From assembly GCA_014803765.1 (NCBI GenBank), contig JAAVBC010000013.1:6495-50501 (forward strand): 44,007 bases of DNA. Direction: 5' to 3'. Positions 43,006 through 44,007 of this stretch are shown piece after piece. Numbering within the stretch: position 1 is the stretch's first letter; every line of letters starts with the position of its first letter. Below the pieces are notes generated by a model. The model did no database searches. It was given only the letters and a program-made list of their open reading frames with translations, and was not told where the DNA came from. The position numbers were made by a program, and so were the translations under genes. This DNA is from Bacteroides sp. (GTDB lineage Bacteria; Bacteroidota; Bacteroidia; Bacteroidales; Muribaculaceae).

Positions 43006-43884
43006 ATGCTCCGGAACGCCCTCAAGACTCTCTCCGCAATCTGCATTCTTGCCGCTATGGCAGCATGCGGACATTCCTCTTCCGAGAAGGATTCATACGC
43101 CGAGACTATCTCCCTTGATGAATGGCAACCGGACGTAGCGCTTTTTGCAGACAGACCCGAAGAGTCCGATTCGCAGCGCCGAGCCGATTCCATTGCTGAC
43201 GAGGAGATGATCGCGAAAATTGACACTGCCCTTGTTAACTCCTCTCCGGCTGCTGATTCTCTGATTGAGGATGCTATCGCTAATGAGGAGAACCGCTCGA
43301 TCGTGGGGAGGAACGCCGGGGCCGGCAGGATATATGTGCGTTCGCTCGGCAGACTCGCTGACGTCTTCAACGACAGCAATCATCTCCAGCTCGCACATGC
43401 GGAACGCATAGGAATTACCCCCATATCGGATGTAAGGTCGCTTTATCGCACGCGCCGACCAATCGTAAAGGTGGAGACCAACAAGGATTTCCGCGTGGAT
43501 GAACTGACTCATTCCCTCCCCTTCCTTGTCCCGGAAGCGGAAAGACTGCTCCATGATATCGGCAGATCTTTCCACGATAGCGTGGCAGCAAGAAATGGGG
43601 GCGATTACAGGATTATAGTGACGAGTGTGCTGCGCACGCCGACAACGGTCAGAAAACTGACGCGAATAAACCGCAATGCCGTCAGCAAGTCGACCCATCA
43701 GTATGCCACTACTTTCGACATCACTTACACCCGTTTCGAGCCAATAGGAGATTCCGACCCTACTTCTGCCGAAGATCTTAAGAATGTACTTGCCGAAGTG
43801 CTCCATAATCTCCGCGCGCAGGGACGGTGTCTCGTAAAATTCGAAAGAAAATCCCCCTGCTTCCATATTACGGTCATTCAGTAA
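43006..43884 (+). CDS. Lipoprotein of the DUF5715 type, related to VanY/M15-like peptidases
   Basis: This 292-residue protein has a lipobox AMAAC (Cys21), an acidic linker (~30-105) and a C-terminal domain (~165-292) with SVLRTPTTVRKLTRINRNAV, KSTHQYATTFDITYTRF (His ~231) and CLVKFERKSPCFHITVI. The spacing of SxH...D and the final HxT resembles the zinc site of D,D-/D,L-carboxypeptidases (SxHxxGxAxD...HxT), so peptidoglycan trimming is a fair inference. It is the last gene in the window, with 123 nt of non-coding sequence after it. Confidence 0.8.
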   Translation: MLRNALKTLSAICILAAMAACGHSSSEKDSYAETISLDEWQPDVALFADRPEESDSQRRADSIADEEMIAKIDTALVNSSPAADSLIEDAIANEENRSIVGRNAGAGRIYVRSLGRLADVFNDSNHLQLAHAERIGITPISDVRSLYRTRRPIVKVETNKDFRVDELTHSLPFLVPEAERLLHDIGRSFHDSVAARNGGDYRIIVTSVLRTPTTVRKLTRINRNAVSKSTHQYATTFDITYTRFEPIGDSDPTSAEDLKNVLAEVLHNLRAQGRCLVKFERKSPCFHITVIQ

Positions 43885-44007
43885 TCTCATAAGTAAGTAA
43901 TGAAAATTAATGTGTATATAAAACTTAAAGATTTTTGAGATAATTTCCATGCGGAAGAAAGGAAGATACTTTAGTATCTGACTGACTGACAATTGGAAAT
44001 TAGCCAA

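Noticed and set aside
43093..44007. 304-codon minus-strand frame at the window end
   Set aside because: It covers the DUF5715-type lipoprotein gene on the opposite strand and shows no domain.

Overview
The window is a stretch of chromosome from a member of the Bacteroidota, order Bacteroidales. Four things support this: promoters of the Bacteroidetes TTTG-N19-21-TAnnTTTG type, a fused SecDF, lipid A synthesis (LpxB) with many lipoproteins, and TonB-like, BspA-like and sorting-tail proteins. A gut family such as Muribaculaceae is my inference from composition and gene content, not a proof. It is mostly housekeeping and cell-envelope DNA. The accessory signal sits between genes, in palindromic repeats, one REP-associated transposase and several short-period tandem repeats.

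Layout. 1-5760 (+): the end of a fumarate reductase/succinate dehydrogenase iron-sulfur subunit, a large Ig-like lipoprotein, and secDF behind a structured leader. 5837-7478: a REP-associated tyrosine transposase (RAYT) surrounded by direct and inverted copies of a ~43-nt repeat (family A). 7818-12836 (+): a 1672-residue secreted protein with three related modules, preceded by a long leader holding two overlapping perfect palindromes. 13298-14407 (+): a glycosyltransferase, ending tail to tail with the minus-strand block. 14382-22275 (-): seven closely packed genes read leftward, lpxB, tsaE, a carboxyspermidine dehydrogenase-like gene, a GH31 alpha-glucosidase/transglucosylase, a flippase-like membrane protein, a one-TM hypothetical protein and a leucine-rich-repeat protein. 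A 12-copy 9-nt minisatellite sits between tsaE and the dehydrogenase gene. 22351-26664 (+): a beta-helix lipoprotein, birA and pckA. 26941-32327 (+): a secreted protein with a sorting-like tail, an Lrp/AsnC regulator translationally coupled to a YfhO membrane protein, a short protein related to a methyltransferase N-terminus, and xerD. 32538-32612: tRNA-Pro(GGG). 33035-35074 (-): metG. 35301-37610 (+): a 769-residue protein whose C-terminus resembles Bacteroidales prophage structural proteins. 37777-37847: tRNA-Gln(TTG). 38178-38804 (+): a Cys/Lys-rich Spy-like secreted protein. 38945-39250 (-): a small hypothetical gene. 39621-43884 (+): an envelope cluster with three FKBP-type proteins, a small lipoprotein, a low-molecular-weight tyrosine phosphatase, a TonB C-terminal domain protein and a DUF5715-like lipoprotein.

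A second palindromic repeat family (family B, ~68-nt composite units with compensatory base changes) occurs in four intergenic regions. Tandem repeats of 9, 10 or 25 nt begin at or next to the stop codons of several genes (tsaE, xerD, the 769-residue gene). I did not find a CRISPR array, an antiphage system, a complete prophage or an rRNA operon.
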